Positions 4,732 through 5,768 of a stretch of 5,768 nucleotides of DNA are shown here, piece after piece (positions within the stretch are counted from its first letter, which is position 1; each line of letters starts with the position of its first letter). The notes under the pieces were generated by a model. The model was not told where the DNA came from and did no database searches. It saw only the letters and a program-made list of their open reading frames with translations. Location: NCBI GenBank assembly GCA_018903185.1, contig JAHIQV010000031.1, positions 1 through 5,768 on the forward strand, given 5' to 3'. The stretch comes from Gammaproteobacteria bacterium. GTDB lineage: Bacteria > Pseudomonadota > Gammaproteobacteria > Burkholderiales > Burkholderiaceae_C. The translations under genes and the position numbers were made by a program.

Positions 4732-5768
4732 GTGACCGACGCCTCCGAACTGCTCAAGACCCCGCTGCACGCCCTGCACCTGGAACTCGACGCCCGCATG
4801 GTGCCCTTTGCCGGTTACAGCATGCCGGTGCAGTATCCCGCCGGCCTGATGGCCGAACACCTCCACACCCGCAGCGCTGCCGGCCTGTTTGATGTCTCCC
4901 ACATGGGCCAGCTGCGCCTGGTCGGGCCCGACGCCGCAGCCGCGTTTGAAACCCTGATGCCGGTCGACGTGATCGGCCTGGGCGTGGGCAAGCAGCGCTA
5001 CGGCCTGCTGCTCAACGAAGAAGGCGGCATCATCGACGACCTCATGTTCGTCAACCGGGGCGACGACATTTTTGTCATCGTCAACGGTGCCTGCAAACAC
5101 GGCGACCTGGCCCACATCAAGGCCTGCATTGGCCAGCTGTGCCACGTGGACGCGCAGTTCGAGCGCGCCTTGCTTGCCCTGCAAGGCCCGCAGGCCGTCA
5201 CAGCCCTGCAGCGCCTGCTGCCGGACGTGGAAAAACTGGTGTTCATGACCGGTGCGGCCTTCACCTGGGCCGACGCCGACCTGTACGTTACCCGCAGCGG
5301 TTACACCGGTGAGGACGGCTTCGAGATTTCGCTGCCCGCCCCGGTGGCAGCCGACTTTGCCCGCGCCCTGCTGGCGCAACCCGAAGTGAAACCGGTGGGA
5401 CTGGGCGCGCGCAACTCGCTGCGCCTGGAGGCGGGCCTGTGCCTCTACGGGCAGGACATCGACACCACCACCACGCCGGTGCAAGCCGGTCTGAACTGGG
5501 CCATGCAGAAGGTGCGCCGCACCGGTGGCGAGCGCGCCGGCGGTTTCCCGGGTGCCGCCCGCGTGCTGGCCCAGCTCGACGGCACCGAGCAGCTGACCCG
5601 CAAGCGCGTGGGCCTGGTGGCGCTGGAGCGCGTGCCGGTGCGCGAACACGTCGAGCTGCAAAACACCGCGGGCGACACCATCGGCGAAGTCACCAGCGGC
5701 CTGTTCGGCCCCAGCGCCGGCAAGCCCGTGGCCATGGGTTACGTCAACCTCGAGTACGTCGCCACCGG
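4732..5768 (+). CDS. gcvT: Glycine cleavage system T protein, aminomethyltransferase (3' end beyond window)
   Basis: This open frame starts at GTG 4732 and runs off the window after 345 codons and two bases; the family is about 360-375 residues, so only a short C-terminal piece is missing. GcvT takes the aminomethyl group from the lipoylated H protein and, with tetrahydrofolate, yields ammonia and 5,10-methylene-THF. Visible family marks are TPLHALHLELDARMVPFAGY at the N-terminus, LFDVSHMGQLRL (about 52-63), GGIIDDLMFV (98-107) with the conserved acidic pair of the folate site, LALQGPQA, SGYTGEDGFEIS (189-200), and GLGARNSLRLEAGLCLYGQD (223-242). The GTG is favoured because the stop TAG 4711-4713 lies in the same frame just upstream and the next candidate, Met23, would cut off conserved sequence. 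The Shine-Dalgarno is weak (AGAAAG, 6 nt away). It is governed by the upstream glycine riboswitch; gcvH and gcvP probably follow, as in most gcv operons. Confidence 0.97.
   Translation, partial: MTDASELLKTPLHALHLELDARMVPFAGYSMPVQYPAGLMAEHLHTRSAAGLFDVSHMGQLRLVGPDAAAAFETLMPVDVIGLGVGKQRYGLLLNEEGGIIDDLMFVNRGDDIFVIVNGACKHGDLAHIKACIGQLCHVDAQFERALLALQGPQAVTALQRLLPDVEKLVFMTGAAFTWADADLYVTRSGYTGEDGFEISLPAPVAADFARALLAQPEVKPVGLGARNSLRLEAGLCLYGQDIDTTTTPVQAGLNWAMQKVRRTGGERAGGFPGAARVLAQLDGTEQLTRKRVGLVALERVPVREHVELQNTAGDTIGEVTSGLFGPSAGKPVAMGYVNLEYVAT

Noticed and set aside
5398..5460. GARNSLRLEAG in GcvT has Asn where many family members have Asp
   Set aside because: The rest of the motif is intact and such a substitution is expected natural variation; nothing suggests loss of function.
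4513..5661. Open frame of 382 codons on the minus strand
   Set aside because: It runs opposite gcvT and through riboswitch aptamer 2; the + strand gcvT is unmistakable, so this is a shadow frame.

Overview
The window looks like chromosomal DNA from a GC-rich betaproteobacterium, most likely Burkholderiales and close to Comamonadaceae (for example Hydrogenophaga or Acidovorax-like). The basis is high GC with strong GC3 codon bias, the sequence style of the ETF-QO and GcvT proteins, and a tandem glycine riboswitch ahead of gcvT. This placement is inferred from recognised protein style and was not searched. All supported genes lie on the + strand. No tRNA, rRNA, insertion sequence, CRISPR array or phage gene was seen.

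Layout. (1) 1-329 is the C-terminal end of electron-transfer flavoprotein:ubiquinone oxidoreductase, with its four-cysteine 4Fe-4S module, closed by a strong hairpin terminator at 345-371. (2) After a possible sigma70-type promoter at 424-451 come two tandem paralogous genes, 476-1795 and 1792-3105, joined by an ATGA stop/start overlap. Each encodes a TAXI-type (TRAP-associated) solute-binding domain held between an N-terminal and a C-terminal membrane helix, with a cytoplasmic tail of about 80 residues. No TRAP permease gene is nearby. (3) 24 nt downstream is a P-loop small-molecule kinase of the YggC/pantothenate-kinase-like group (3130-3780), plausibly in the same transcript. (4) A small protein of unknown function with a possible winged-helix N-terminus lies at 3855-4409. 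(5) The last part is the start of the glycine cleavage operon: a tandem two-aptamer glycine riboswitch (about 4440-4649), an expression platform (4646-4731), and gcvT from a GTG start at 4732 running off the window end. gcvT is an open-ended reading frame, so searches limited to complete ORFs would miss it.

How it works together. The ETF-QO end and the gcv start are housekeeping metabolism: electron entry from acyl-CoA and similar dehydrogenases, and glycine catabolism to one-carbon units. The riboswitch should switch gcvT on when glycine is abundant. The middle block is the least understood part. Its two proteins look more like paired membrane-tethered ligand sensors or receptors than free periplasmic transporter subunits. 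The leader between riboswitch and gcvT also holds alternative pairings and a short proline-rich reading frame that merit checking.
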